Source of the DNA: CAIVAT01 sp037139855
GTDB taxonomy: Bacteria; Bacteroidota; Bacteroidia; Bacteroidales; FEN-979
DNA length: 5,952 nucleotides
Assembly: GCA_037139855.1 (NCBI GenBank)
Contig: JBAXFM010000311.1
Span: 1-5,952 of the forward strand
Reading direction: 5' to 3'
Shown here: positions 1 to 5,948 of the stretch, piece after piece
How positions within the stretch are numbered: position 1 is the first letter of the stretch
Layout of the letters: every line of letters starts with the position of its first letter
Program-made: the position numbers and the translations under genes
The notes under the pieces: model-generated
What the model was told of the DNA's origin: nothing
Database searches by the model: none
Seen by the model: only the letters and a program-made list of their open reading frames with translations

Positions 1-2
1 TT

Positions 3-665
3 TTAACTGATTTTTCGAATTATTATGTTACCCGTGATGTTCATCAGGCCAATATAAGAATGCGCGCCGTTGATGAAATGATCCAATCAGACGCCTTTAA
101 GAACATACCTCCAAAATCAAATATTTATTCAGCCCAGCTTTGGAATAACTATAATTATATGGCAGGCGGAATAACTGAACAGGGGTTCCAGTGGATGTAT
201 TATATCCTGTGCAAATCAGGGATCAATCAATCCATGATCCGGGATGATAAAGCATTTCTGAAATCTATTAAAGCATCAGCGGAGCCAGGCTACCGGGTAA
301 TATACAGGCAGGCGGTCAAATCAGACAACGCCCTGCTCGTGCTGGCTCAACTGGAAAATCCCGGTACCAATGATTCATTGATCAGCAATATTTCAAATAA
401 AATGATAGTTGTATATTACTCAACATGTAAATACTTTTCAGTTTCATTCAAAAGAGTAAATGCCTCGGCAACGGAGAAAGAGAAGATAAAAATCAACCAT
501 ATTAACGATGTAATCAATCCGGGGAATTATGTTGAATTTTCCATCTATAACACGCAGCCGTTTAAAGCGGCAACCATCTTTACCATGGAATTACCATCAG
601 TCGATATCAGAACGATCAGAATTTCGGATTTAGTCAATTCCGAAAGCCAGATCTTTTATCTATAA
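3..665 (+). CDS. C-terminal part of a probable membrane glycan-biosynthesis protein (5' end outside window)
   Basis: The reading frame is open from the first complete codon at base 3 to the TAA at 663-665, giving 220 visible residues. The ATG at base 60 is therefore probably an internal methionine and not the start. The visible part has no membrane helix and no catalytic motif I can name. It begins with a stretch in the style 'R..DVHQANIRMRAVDEMI', then 'IPPKSNIYSAQLWNN', and ends in a beta-rich segment that looks like an immunoglobulin-like or jelly-roll tail. From memory, this pattern (a short helical stretch, then 'IP..S.IY...LW') resembles the extracytoplasmic C-terminal domain of large polytopic membrane proteins in polysaccharide loci, often called hypothetical membrane proteins or GT-C-like glycosyltransferases. 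This is a resemblance, not a domain assignment. It lies 63 bases upstream of the aminotransferase on the same strand, which supports a role in the same glycan cluster. An alternative is an unrelated secreted or periplasmic protein. Confidence 0.6.
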   Translation, partial: LTDFSNYYVTRDVHQANIRMRAVDEMIQSDAFKNIPPKSNIYSAQLWNNYNYMAGGITEQGFQWMYYILCKSGINQSMIRDDKAFLKSIKASAEPGYRVIYRQAVKSDNALLVLAQLENPGTNDSLISNISNKMIVVYYSTCKYFSVSFKRVNASATEKEKIKINHINDVINPGNYVEFSIYNTQPFKAATIFTMELPSVDIRTIRISDLVNSESQIFYL

Positions 666-728
666 ATAATTACATGGGAGGATAAATTTTCAGCAACATT
701 ATATCTGAACACAAATACAATTATAAAA

Positions 729-1883
729 ATGAACTATTCGATTCCATTATTTGACCTGAACTTTGATGAAAGGGAGGAAAAAGCGGTCGTAGATGTTCTC
801 CGTTCAAAATGGATTTCAACAGGTCCGAAATGCGAGGAGTTTGAGAATTTGTTTTCCTCGATGCTTGGCGTAAAACATTCGATGACCACTTCAAACTGTA
901 CCAGTTCGTTACATCTCGCATTTAATGTCTTGGGATTGAAACCACTGGATGAAGTTATTTGTCCGTCAATGACCTTTGTCGCCACCGTCAATGCAATCAG
1001 GTACGTTGGGGCTACCCCTGTGTTTGCTGACATTTGCGGACCACATGATCTGACCATAAGTCCTGAGGAAATTGAAAAGCGAATAACCCCGAATACCAGG
1101 GCGATCATTGTGATGCATTTTGCCGGGTATCCCAGTGATATGGATGCGATTTTATCCATTGCAAAACAGCATAATTTGAAGGTAATTGAGGATGCCTGCC
1201 ATGGTCCGTTGTCGGAATATCATGGGAAGAAACTTGGAACCCTGGGAGATATCGGATGTTTCAGCTTCTTTACGAATAAAAACCTCAGTACGGGTGAAGG
1301 GGGCATGATTATTACCAACGATGATGACCTGGCGGCAAGAGTCAAACTTTTGCGGTCGCATGGCATGACAGCAATGTCGTACCAGCGTTCAATCGGGCAT
1401 GCAACGACCTATGATGTAGTTGCACTGGGTTATAATTCACGAATGGACGACATAAGAGCCTCCATTGGAATTGTTCAACTTTTAAAACTAAAGGATGATC
1501 TCGTTAGGAGACAGGAGATCAGAAACCTTTATGTTGAACTTTTAAAGGATGAAAAAGGAATCATCATCCCTTTTACCAGTCACACGGAATTTAATTCAAA
1601 CTATATTTTTCCGGTAATCCTTGCCGGCTCTACTGCCGAAAAACGTGATGAGGTCAGAAACAGGATTCATGCTGCCGGAATTCAGACGAGCATTCATTAT
1701 CCGGCGGTCCATCGGTTTTCAATCTATAACAATCCCCCATGGTCCCTCCCCAAAACTGAATATGTGGCGGATAATGAAATAACCTTGCCAATGTACGGAA
1801 AGTTGAGCCATGATTCGGTCAGGTATATCTGTGACACATTGAAAAATGCGTTGAAGAATAATGTAAATGAAATAACAAATTGA
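729..1883 (+). CDS. DegT/DnrJ/EryC1/StrS family PLP-dependent sugar aminotransferase
   Basis: This 384-residue protein has the full length and motif order of the DegT/DnrJ/EryC1/StrS family (fold type I aminotransferases). These cytoplasmic enzymes transfer an amino group, usually from glutamate, to a keto group on a nucleotide-linked sugar. The N-terminus reads 'PLFDLNFDEREEKAVVDVLRSKWISTGP', the typical family opening. The segment 'IEDACHG' carries Asp155, expected to bind the PLP ring nitrogen, with His158 near the ring. 'SFFTNKNLSTGEGG' carries the predicted Schiff-base lysine, Lys184. 'TSIHYPAVH' (His323-Tyr324-Pro325) and 'LPMYG' (353-357) are usual C-terminal family elements. The ATG at 729 gives the standard N-terminus; the frame is open upstream to 666 but has no ATG there. 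A GGGAGG at 676-681 lies too far upstream to serve this start. The stop is two bases before the next ATG, so the genes are probably cotranscribed. The active site appears intact. The position aminated (C3, C4 or C5) and the exact sugar cannot be read from the sequence. Confidence 0.93.
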   Translation: MNYSIPLFDLNFDEREEKAVVDVLRSKWISTGPKCEEFENLFSSMLGVKHSMTTSNCTSSLHLAFNVLGLKPLDEVICPSMTFVATVNAIRYVGATPVFADICGPHDLTISPEEIEKRITPNTRAIIVMHFAGYPSDMDAILSIAKQHNLKVIEDACHGPLSEYHGKKLGTLGDIGCFSFFTNKNLSTGEGGMIITNDDDLAARVKLLRSHGMTAMSYQRSIGHATTYDVVALGYNSRMDDIRASIGIVQLLKLKDDLVRRQEIRNLYVELLKDEKGIIIPFTSHTEFNSNYIFPVILAGSTAEKRDEVRNRIHAAGIQTSIHYPAVHRFSIYNNPPWSLPKTEYVADNEITLPMYGKLSHDSVRYICDTLKNALKNNVNEITN

Positions 1884-1885
1884 AG

Positions 1886-2821
1886 ATGGTCACAGATTTA
1901 TCCGTTATCATTCCGGTAAGGGATGAAGCGTCGAATATCCCCGTTTTGTGTGGGCGTTTGAAAACAACGTTAAATGCCATGGAATTAACATTTGAGATCA
2001 TTTTTGTTACAGATCTCAACAAAGACGATACGGTTAATGTGCTGAAAGTACAGCATCAGTCAGACAGCAGAGTCAGGTATATCAAACTTTCACGTTCAAA
2101 CGGACAACATGTGGCCGTTGTTGCCGGGTTGCAAGCTTCGTCGGGCAAGTATGCCGTGATCATGGATGGCGACCTCCAGGACGAACCCGAGGATATTCCA
2201 TTGTTATACGATAAAATCAAGTTGGGATACGACATTGTTTACGGGCTGAAGGAGACGAAAAATGAATCAGCTTTCCGAAATTTTGTCTCCAGGACTTTTC
2301 TCCATATTTTTTCAAATTTATCGGATGTGAAAATGGATTACAATACCAGCATGTTCAGGATCATTTCGAGAAAAACCATTGATGAGGTGTTAAAATACCG
2401 GGAAATTGAACCCAGCCTTACCTTCATCATGGGATCGCTTAATCTCCCGACAGAAAAGGTTCTGGTTGCTTCAGGCAGGCGGTTTTCCGGAAAAACACAG
2501 TATCCGATCTCGCGTCAGCTCAGGTTCGCCTTTACGTCGCTGCTGTCATTCTCAACAAAACCAATTGAATATGTTTCAATGCTGGGTTTGATCATTTCAC
2601 TGATCAGTTTTATCTATTTTATCATCGTTGTTTTTCAGCGCTTGTTCACAGGCATAGCAGTTCTGGGCTGGCCTACGATTATCGCGCTGATCACCCTGCT
2701 GGGCGGGATGCAGTTGTTTGCGATTGGAATTATCGGCCAGTATATTGGTAAGATTTTTTTACAAACGAAGAACAGGCCACTATATGTTGTGGAGGAACAG
2801 TCAGGTATAAATGAATCATGA
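1886..2821 (+). CDS. GtrB/DPM1-like family 2 glycosyltransferase with two C-terminal membrane helices
   Basis: This 311-residue protein has an N-terminal GT-A domain (about 4-220) opening with 'LSVIIPVRDEASNI', followed by two predicted membrane helices (about 229-251 and 259-283). It ends in the family tail 'GQYIGKIFLQTKNRPLYVV'. The metal-binding element is 'MDGDLQDEPE', with Asp94 and Asp96 as the DxD pair. Relatives such as GtrB, ArnC and dolichyl-phosphate mannose synthase move a sugar from a nucleotide donor to a polyprenyl phosphate at the inner face of the membrane. Here the lipid would most likely be undecaprenyl phosphate, which is inferred from family. The usual 'DDGSxDxT' donor motif reads 'TDLNKDDT' (42-49): the first Asp is Thr, while Asp43 and Asp47 remain. 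I chose ATG 1886, two bases after the preceding stop. A TTG at 1880 would add two residues (Met-Lys) and overlap the aminotransferase by four bases, and cannot be excluded. It could instead transfer to another lipid acceptor; the family call is firm. Confidence 0.9.
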   Translation: MVTDLSVIIPVRDEASNIPVLCGRLKTTLNAMELTFEIIFVTDLNKDDTVNVLKVQHQSDSRVRYIKLSRSNGQHVAVVAGLQASSGKYAVIMDGDLQDEPEDIPLLYDKIKLGYDIVYGLKETKNESAFRNFVSRTFLHIFSNLSDVKMDYNTSMFRIISRKTIDEVLKYREIEPSLTFIMGSLNLPTEKVLVASGRRFSGKTQYPISRQLRFAFTSLLSFSTKPIEYVSMLGLIISLISFIYFIIVVFQRLFTGIAVLGWPTIIALITLLGGMQLFAIGIIGQYIGKIFLQTKNRPLYVVEEQSGINES

Positions 2822-2833
2822 TTGTCAATAATA

Positions 2834-2839
2834 AAGGAA
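2834..2839 (+). promoter_or_regulatory. Possible ribosome binding site of the PglD/NeuD-like gene
   Basis: AAGGAA lies six bases before the ATG at 2846, a spacing suitable for Shine-Dalgarno pairing. It stands out because the other starts in the window have only A-rich leaders. It supports 2846 as the start and may help translation restart after the glycosyltransferase stop at 2819-2821. Members of the Bacteroidota generally rely little on this pairing, so its effect is uncertain. Confidence 0.35.
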
Positions 2840-2845
2840 CCTTAA

Positions 2846-3475
2846 ATGATAACAGAGAAAGCGGTTATATTGGTAGGCGGATTTCATGAAATGATCGAAT
2901 TGTGCGAGCAATGCAATGTGCGGATAGCAGGTATTTTCGACAATGAACGAACCGGGGAGTACATGAATTACAGGATATTGGGTACCGACGCAGATGCAAT
3001 CGCCAACGCACAACAGTATAAAAAGTTTCCGGTGATTCTTTCTCCGGATAAACCTTCCCTGAGAGAAAAACTTTTTTGGCTGTATCAGGAAGCGGGATAC
3101 ACCTTTGAGGGATTAATTTCACCCACATCACAGATATCAGGAACAGCAAGGATTGACCCTTTGGCGGTAATCCAGCATGGCGTGAATGTTTCTGCCAATG
3201 CCACCATTGGCAAATTTGTGAAACTGAATTCCCTATGCAACATCATGCATGATGCCATTGTTGATGATTTCACCACGGTTGCTCCCAATGCCGTGGTGCT
3301 CGGGTATGTTCAAATAGGAAGAAGTTGCTATATTGGCGCCAATTCAACGATCCTTCCGGAGAAAAAACTTGGTAACCAAATCATGGTTGGAGCAGGGGCA
3401 GTTGTTACCAGGGATGTTTCAGATGGGTTGACCATGGTTGGAGTTCCTGCCAGGGAGATGAATCCCGGAAAATAA
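2846..3475 (+). CDS. PglD/NeuD-family sugar O- or N-acyltransferase (left-handed beta-helix)
   Basis: This 209-residue protein has the usual length and two-part layout of the PglD/NeuD family. Residues about 5-90 form a Rossmann-like N-terminal domain that starts 'KAVILVGGFHEMIEL' and contains 'RIAGIFDNE'. In characterised relatives this domain helps bind the sugar substrate. Residues about 95-205 are hexapeptide repeats of a left-handed beta-helix, which usually trimerises and binds acetyl-CoA between subunits. The segment 'NSLCNIMHDAIVDDF' contains His135-Asp136, matching the catalytic histidine region of PglD. The end 'VGAGAVVTRDVSDG' and 'GVPAREMNPGK' is typical of the fold. PglD N-acetylates a UDP-4-amino-sugar, and NeuD-type relatives O-acetylate sialic acid. 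With a DegT-type aminotransferase two genes upstream, N-acylation of that enzyme's amino-sugar product is the more likely role; this is inference from context. It sits 24 bases after the glycosyltransferase and 25 before the methyltransferase, so it is probably in the same operon. Confidence 0.9.
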   Translation: MITEKAVILVGGFHEMIELCEQCNVRIAGIFDNERTGEYMNYRILGTDADAIANAQQYKKFPVILSPDKPSLREKLFWLYQEAGYTFEGLISPTSQISGTARIDPLAVIQHGVNVSANATIGKFVKLNSLCNIMHDAIVDDFTTVAPNAVVLGYVQIGRSCYIGANSTILPEKKLGNQIMVGAGAVVTRDVSDGLTMVGVPAREMNPGK

Positions 3476-3500
3476 ACTTTCTTTTCAAAGAAATCAAATC

Positions 3501-4358
3501 ATGAAAAATTGCATCATTTGCGGAGGGCAGAATCAAAAAATGATCTATGATGAATTGTTGATTCATTGTTTGGATTGTGGATTTGTTACAGCCAACCTCG
3601 AAATCGAACACAAGGATTTGATGGCCATCTATTCTGAAAAATACTTCAAGGGAGATGCCTATGATGACTATGCAAGGGATAAAGAAGAACATCAGCAGAA
3701 TTTCAGGAAACGAATGGCTGCCGTTGAGAAGATCATTCCGCCGGAGAAGTTGAAGAAAATTTTCGAGATTGGCTGTGCCTATGGCTTCTTTGGGGAACTG
3801 GTCACCAAAGGGTGGAAGGCTGATTATACCGGCATCGACATATCATCTGATGCCACTGAATATGCAAAAACAACCCTTAAGTTGAATGTTTTTTGCGGGG
3901 ATTACCTCCAGTCATTTCAAAACGCATTCACCTTCGACACCGTTTTTATGTGGGATGTCATTGAGCATCTGAGAAACCCGATGACGGTTGTTGAGAAAAT
4001 ATCAAAAGAAATATCCCCCGGCGGATATATGGTGATTACCACCGGCGACATTGGCGCGTTACTGCCTAAGTTGCAAGGGAGGAAATGGCGTATGATCTCT
4101 CCTCCCATTCACCTTCATTACTTTAATAAAAAATCGATTACAAAACTTCTCGAAGCAAACGGGTTCCGGATCACTGAAATTTCCTACCCTGCTGTGGCCA
4201 GAAGCATAAAGCAAATTTTCTACTCCCTGTTCATGTTACACCGGGAAAAAAGCCCGGCCATCATTCAAAAAATCTATAATGCCATTCCTGAAAAAATGCA
4301 TATTTCATTGAACACATTTGATATTATGGTGGTTGTGGCACAAAAAAACAGGATATGA
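3501..4358 (+). CDS. Class I SAM-dependent methyltransferase with N-terminal Cys4 knuckle
   Basis: This 285-residue cytoplasmic protein begins with paired cysteines C4-x2-C7 and C23-x2-C26, a spacing suited to one structural zinc ion. A class I methyltransferase domain follows at about 83-185 (Methyltransf_23-like). Motif I is 'IFEIGCAYGFFGE' with Glu89 and Gly91. Asp113 in 'YTGIDIS' is the likely acidic residue at the end of strand 2 that binds the SAM ribose. 'WDVIEHL' (151-157) is the typical motif IV-like segment. 'HLHYFNKKSI' after the core is common in this family. The C-terminal 80 residues may form the substrate lid. Zinc-knuckle methyltransferases of this type are frequent in surface polysaccharide loci, and some related enzymes C-methylate keto-sugars. 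This protein is shorter than the roughly 400-residue sugar C-methyltransferases I recall, so O-methylation of a sugar or chain end is equally possible. The start at 3501 places the first cysteine at residue 4, and no upstream in-frame start is evident. It is the last gene of the apparent operon. Confidence 0.88.
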   Translation: MKNCIICGGQNQKMIYDELLIHCLDCGFVTANLEIEHKDLMAIYSEKYFKGDAYDDYARDKEEHQQNFRKRMAAVEKIIPPEKLKKIFEIGCAYGFFGELVTKGWKADYTGIDISSDATEYAKTTLKLNVFCGDYLQSFQNAFTFDTVFMWDVIEHLRNPMTVVEKISKEISPGGYMVITTGDIGALLPKLQGRKWRMISPPIHLHYFNKKSITKLLEANGFRITEISYPAVARSIKQIFYSLFMLHREKSPAIIQKIYNAIPEKMHISLNTFDIMVVVAQKNRI

Positions 4359-4376
4359 AGATTCTTAGAGATTCAC

Positions 4377-4384
4377 TATCTTTG
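4377..4384 (+). promoter_or_regulatory. Candidate Bacteroidetes -7 promoter element (TATCTTTG)
   Basis: TATCTTTG matches the Bacteroidetes -7 consensus TAnnTTTG at every fixed position and lies 18 bases after the methyltransferase stop codon. No clear TTTG -33 element is seen at the usual distance upstream, which lowers confidence. If active, transcription would begin near 4390 and give the ankyrin mRNA a 5' leader of about 200 bases, or a short separate RNA. Confidence 0.4.
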
Positions 4385-4519
4385 TGATTATCAGATTGGA
4401 TTTAGACAAACCATCATTTTAAATAGACTACCAATGAATAGCCGTTTTTCCTTACGGGTGTATCATGTTTGATTTTAGCGTTTGTAATAGGAGTAAATTT
4501 CAGATTTTTTCTATTTTAT

Positions 4520-4551
4520 ATTGACATTTTCTTATTTGTAATGTAAATTTA
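4520..4551 (+). promoter_or_regulatory. Candidate ankyrin-gene promoter (ATTG-N20-TAAATTTA)
   Basis: ATTG at 4520-4523 matches three of four bases of the -33 element, and TAAATTTA at 4544-4551 matches five of six fixed bases of TAnnTTTG, with a 20-base spacer inside the usual range. The same sequence also holds TTGACA at 4521-4526, identical to the classical sigma-70 -35 hexamer, with TAAATT 17 bases later. Transcription would start near 4558, about 40 bases before the ankyrin ATG. This is a pattern match in AT-rich DNA, so chance is possible. Confidence 0.4.
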
Positions 4552-4553
4552 CA
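4542..4553. repeat. Perfect 12-base palindrome TGTAAATTTACA (possible operator)
   Basis: TGTAAATTTACA is exactly self-complementary. It overlaps a second inverted pair, TTGTAA (4536-4541) and TTACAA (4549-4554), separated by seven bases. It covers the -7 element of the candidate promoter at 4520-4551, where a bound dimeric regulator would block RNA polymerase. The form is that of a transcription factor site, but I cannot name the regulator, and AT-rich palindromes arise by chance more often than GC-rich ones. Confidence 0.35.
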
Positions 4554-4598
4554 ATAACAAAATATAAATCAGAGCACTGTCAATTAAAATATCTAAAG

Positions 4599-5948
4599 AT
4601 GATTTTCTTCAATAATAATGCTTCACTGATCAAGGCTATAAAGTCAGGTGACGCTGAAAAATGCAGTAAACTGATCTTGAAGGGGACTAATCCGAATATT
4701 CATGACAAAAATGGCCAGGCAATACTGATACTTGCCCTGGAATTGGAAAATGCTGACATTGCAAAAATACTTGTAAAAGCCGGCGCTGATGTAAATGTTG
4801 TTAATAAGGAAAATGAGCCGGCACTGAGCCTGGCAATTTTAATGAATGATCTGGAACTCTTTCACAGCATGCTGGATTCGGGTGCTAATCCAAATACACC
4901 ATCAGGGAAGTCCAGAAACTTCGTTTATTATAAATATGATAAAAACAAACGAAGGGAAAGTATTAAGGAAGAAGTCCCTGATAAGTTTTACACTCCACTG
5001 CTTATTGCCGCTGGAAATGGGAATCTGCAAATGGTCAGGCAATTACTTTCATTTGATGTTGATATCAATATTCAAACAGAAGCAGGTTTTACCCCATTAA
5101 TTCTGGCTGCCCAGCATGGTTATTTTGACATTGTAAAACTTTTACTTGAACGAGGTGCAAAGACAGATCTTCATGTAATTGATGGCACGACTGCATTATT
5201 GACCTCAATTGAAAATCAATTTACCAACATCATCAGGTTCTTGCTTGACAACAAGGCAGATCCCAATGATGAATTAAAATCCGGCACGACAGCCTTACAT
5301 CTGGCTGCACAGTTCGGTCTCCTCGAAATTGTAAAACTTCTGCTGGAACATGATGCAAAGATTAAACCTGGCGGAGATAAGAACTCGATGCCCCTTCATA
5401 TCGCCATTGAAAAAGGGTTTACGGAGATAGTTAAAGTCTTACTTGAAAATGGAGCTGATATCAATGCCAGACGGGATGATGATGAAACGCCCTTGATACG
5501 TGCCGTCAGCATGGAAAATAATACTATTGTTAACCTTCTTTTGGAAAAAGGTGCAGATATCCATTGTAAAAACAATAAAGGAGGAAATGCCCTTCATTTA
5601 GCAGCAGATTCTGGTATGACAGAAGCAATAAAATTGCTGATAAAGAAAGGTGCATCCATTGATGTGATAGCAGGCAATGGATGTTCTGCTTTTCATCTTG
5701 CAGTCCAGGGAAACCATTATGATGCGGCCACAGTTCTTGCTGATGCAGGTGCAAACATTAATTTGCCTGATCCTGAGGGTCAGGTTCCACTTCTCTTTGC
5801 AATATTAGATGAGAATGTAAGAATGGTTGAACTGTTAATCAGGAATAAGGCAAAGACCATTGCAGTAACTAAATCAGGTGCTTCTATAATAGCGGCTGCC
5901 AGACAAGTCGGTAATCAGAAGATTTTAAATATGATTTCTCAGGTTTAA
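4599..5948 (+). CDS. Ankyrin-repeat protein (about 13 repeats)
   Basis: This complete 449-residue protein consists almost wholly of ankyrin repeats, 33-residue helix-turn-helix units that form a curved binding surface for partner proteins. Approximate repeat bounds are 6-38, 39-71, 72-103, 131-162, 163-195, 196-228, 229-261, 262-294, 295-327, 328-360, 361-393, 394-426 and a capping unit at 427-449. The best matches to consensus are repeats at 163, 229 and 328 ('TALHLAAQFG', 'IVKLLLE.GA'). Residues 104-130 are a charged insert between repeats 3 and 4. There is no signal peptide, membrane helix or added enzymatic domain, so it is probably cytoplasmic and acts by binding another protein; no partner is apparent. 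The ATG at 4599 follows an A-rich leader without a clear Shine-Dalgarno sequence and begins just before the first repeat. It lies 240 bases from the glycan cluster and probably has its own promoter, so a functional link to that cluster is not supported. The fold is certain; the role is unknown. Confidence 0.93.
   Translation: MIFFNNNASLIKAIKSGDAEKCSKLILKGTNPNIHDKNGQAILILALELENADIAKILVKAGADVNVVNKENEPALSLAILMNDLELFHSMLDSGANPNTPSGKSRNFVYYKYDKNKRRESIKEEVPDKFYTPLLIAAGNGNLQMVRQLLSFDVDINIQTEAGFTPLILAAQHGYFDIVKLLLERGAKTDLHVIDGTTALLTSIENQFTNIIRFLLDNKADPNDELKSGTTALHLAAQFGLLEIVKLLLEHDAKIKPGGDKNSMPLHIAIEKGFTEIVKVLLENGADINARRDDDETPLIRAVSMENNTIVNLLLEKGADIHCKNNKGGNALHLAADSGMTEAIKLLIKKGASIDVIAGNGCSAFHLAVQGNHYDAATVLADAGANINLPDPEGQVPLLFAILDENVRMVELLIRNKAKTIAVTKSGASIIAAARQVGNQKILNMISQV
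4614..5945 (+). repeat. 99-base-period tandem array coding for ankyrin repeats
   Basis: The ankyrin periodicity is visible in the DNA. Related helix-2 sequences of the form ATTGTAAAACTT or ATAGTTAAAGTCTT begin at 5130, 5328, 5427 and 5526, all multiples of 99 bases apart. The copies at 5130 and 5328 share 12 identical bases. Most units have diverged strongly, so the array is old, apart from this partial likeness. The period is interrupted at 4908-4988 by the insert. Confidence 0.75.

Larger units (their letters stand above)
4359..4598. other. AT-rich intergenic region between glycan cluster and ankyrin gene
   Basis: This 240-base stretch has no convincing reading frame and is richer in A and T than the flanking genes. 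It contains two candidate promoters (near 4377 and 4520-4551) and a perfect palindrome at 4542-4553. I see no strong stem-loop followed by a T-run that would terminate the operon; only a weak CCGT/ACGG pairing at 4442-4457 is present. The gap is by far the largest in the window and probably marks the boundary between two transcription units. Confidence 0.6.

Noticed and set aside
60..665. Treating ATG 60 as the true start of the first gene
   Set aside because: The same frame is open back to the window edge with protein-like sequence, so the gene most likely begins outside the window.
676..681. GGGAGG as ribosome site for the aminotransferase
   Set aside because: It is 47 bases before the ATG, and no ATG, GTG or TTG start in the right frame lies at a suitable distance after it.
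734..1159. Reverse-strand open frame of 141 codons inside the aminotransferase gene
   Set aside because: It lies wholly opposite a gene with clear family motifs, has no recognisable domain, and its composition is that of an antisense shadow.
2818..2889. ATGA-overlapping small frame (23 residues) between the glycosyltransferase and acyltransferase
   Set aside because: It overlaps the start of the acyltransferase in another frame and has no sequence character beyond chance; the acyltransferase start has the better ribosome site.
2865..3149. Reverse-strand open frame of 94 codons inside the acyltransferase gene
   Set aside because: It is antisense to a well-supported gene and shows no motif, signal peptide or start context of its own.
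3405..3692. Reverse-strand open frame of 95 codons across the acyltransferase/methyltransferase junction
   Set aside because: It overlaps two real genes, including the cysteine-knuckle region, and its translation matches nothing I recognise.
4442..4457. CCGT/ACGG stem as terminator of the glycan operon
   Set aside because: The stem is only four base pairs with an eight-base loop, and no T-run follows.
4614..5945. CRISPR-like or satellite repeat array
   Set aside because: The 99-base periodicity is in frame and coding, and the units are diverged ankyrin repeats without identical direct repeats and spacers.
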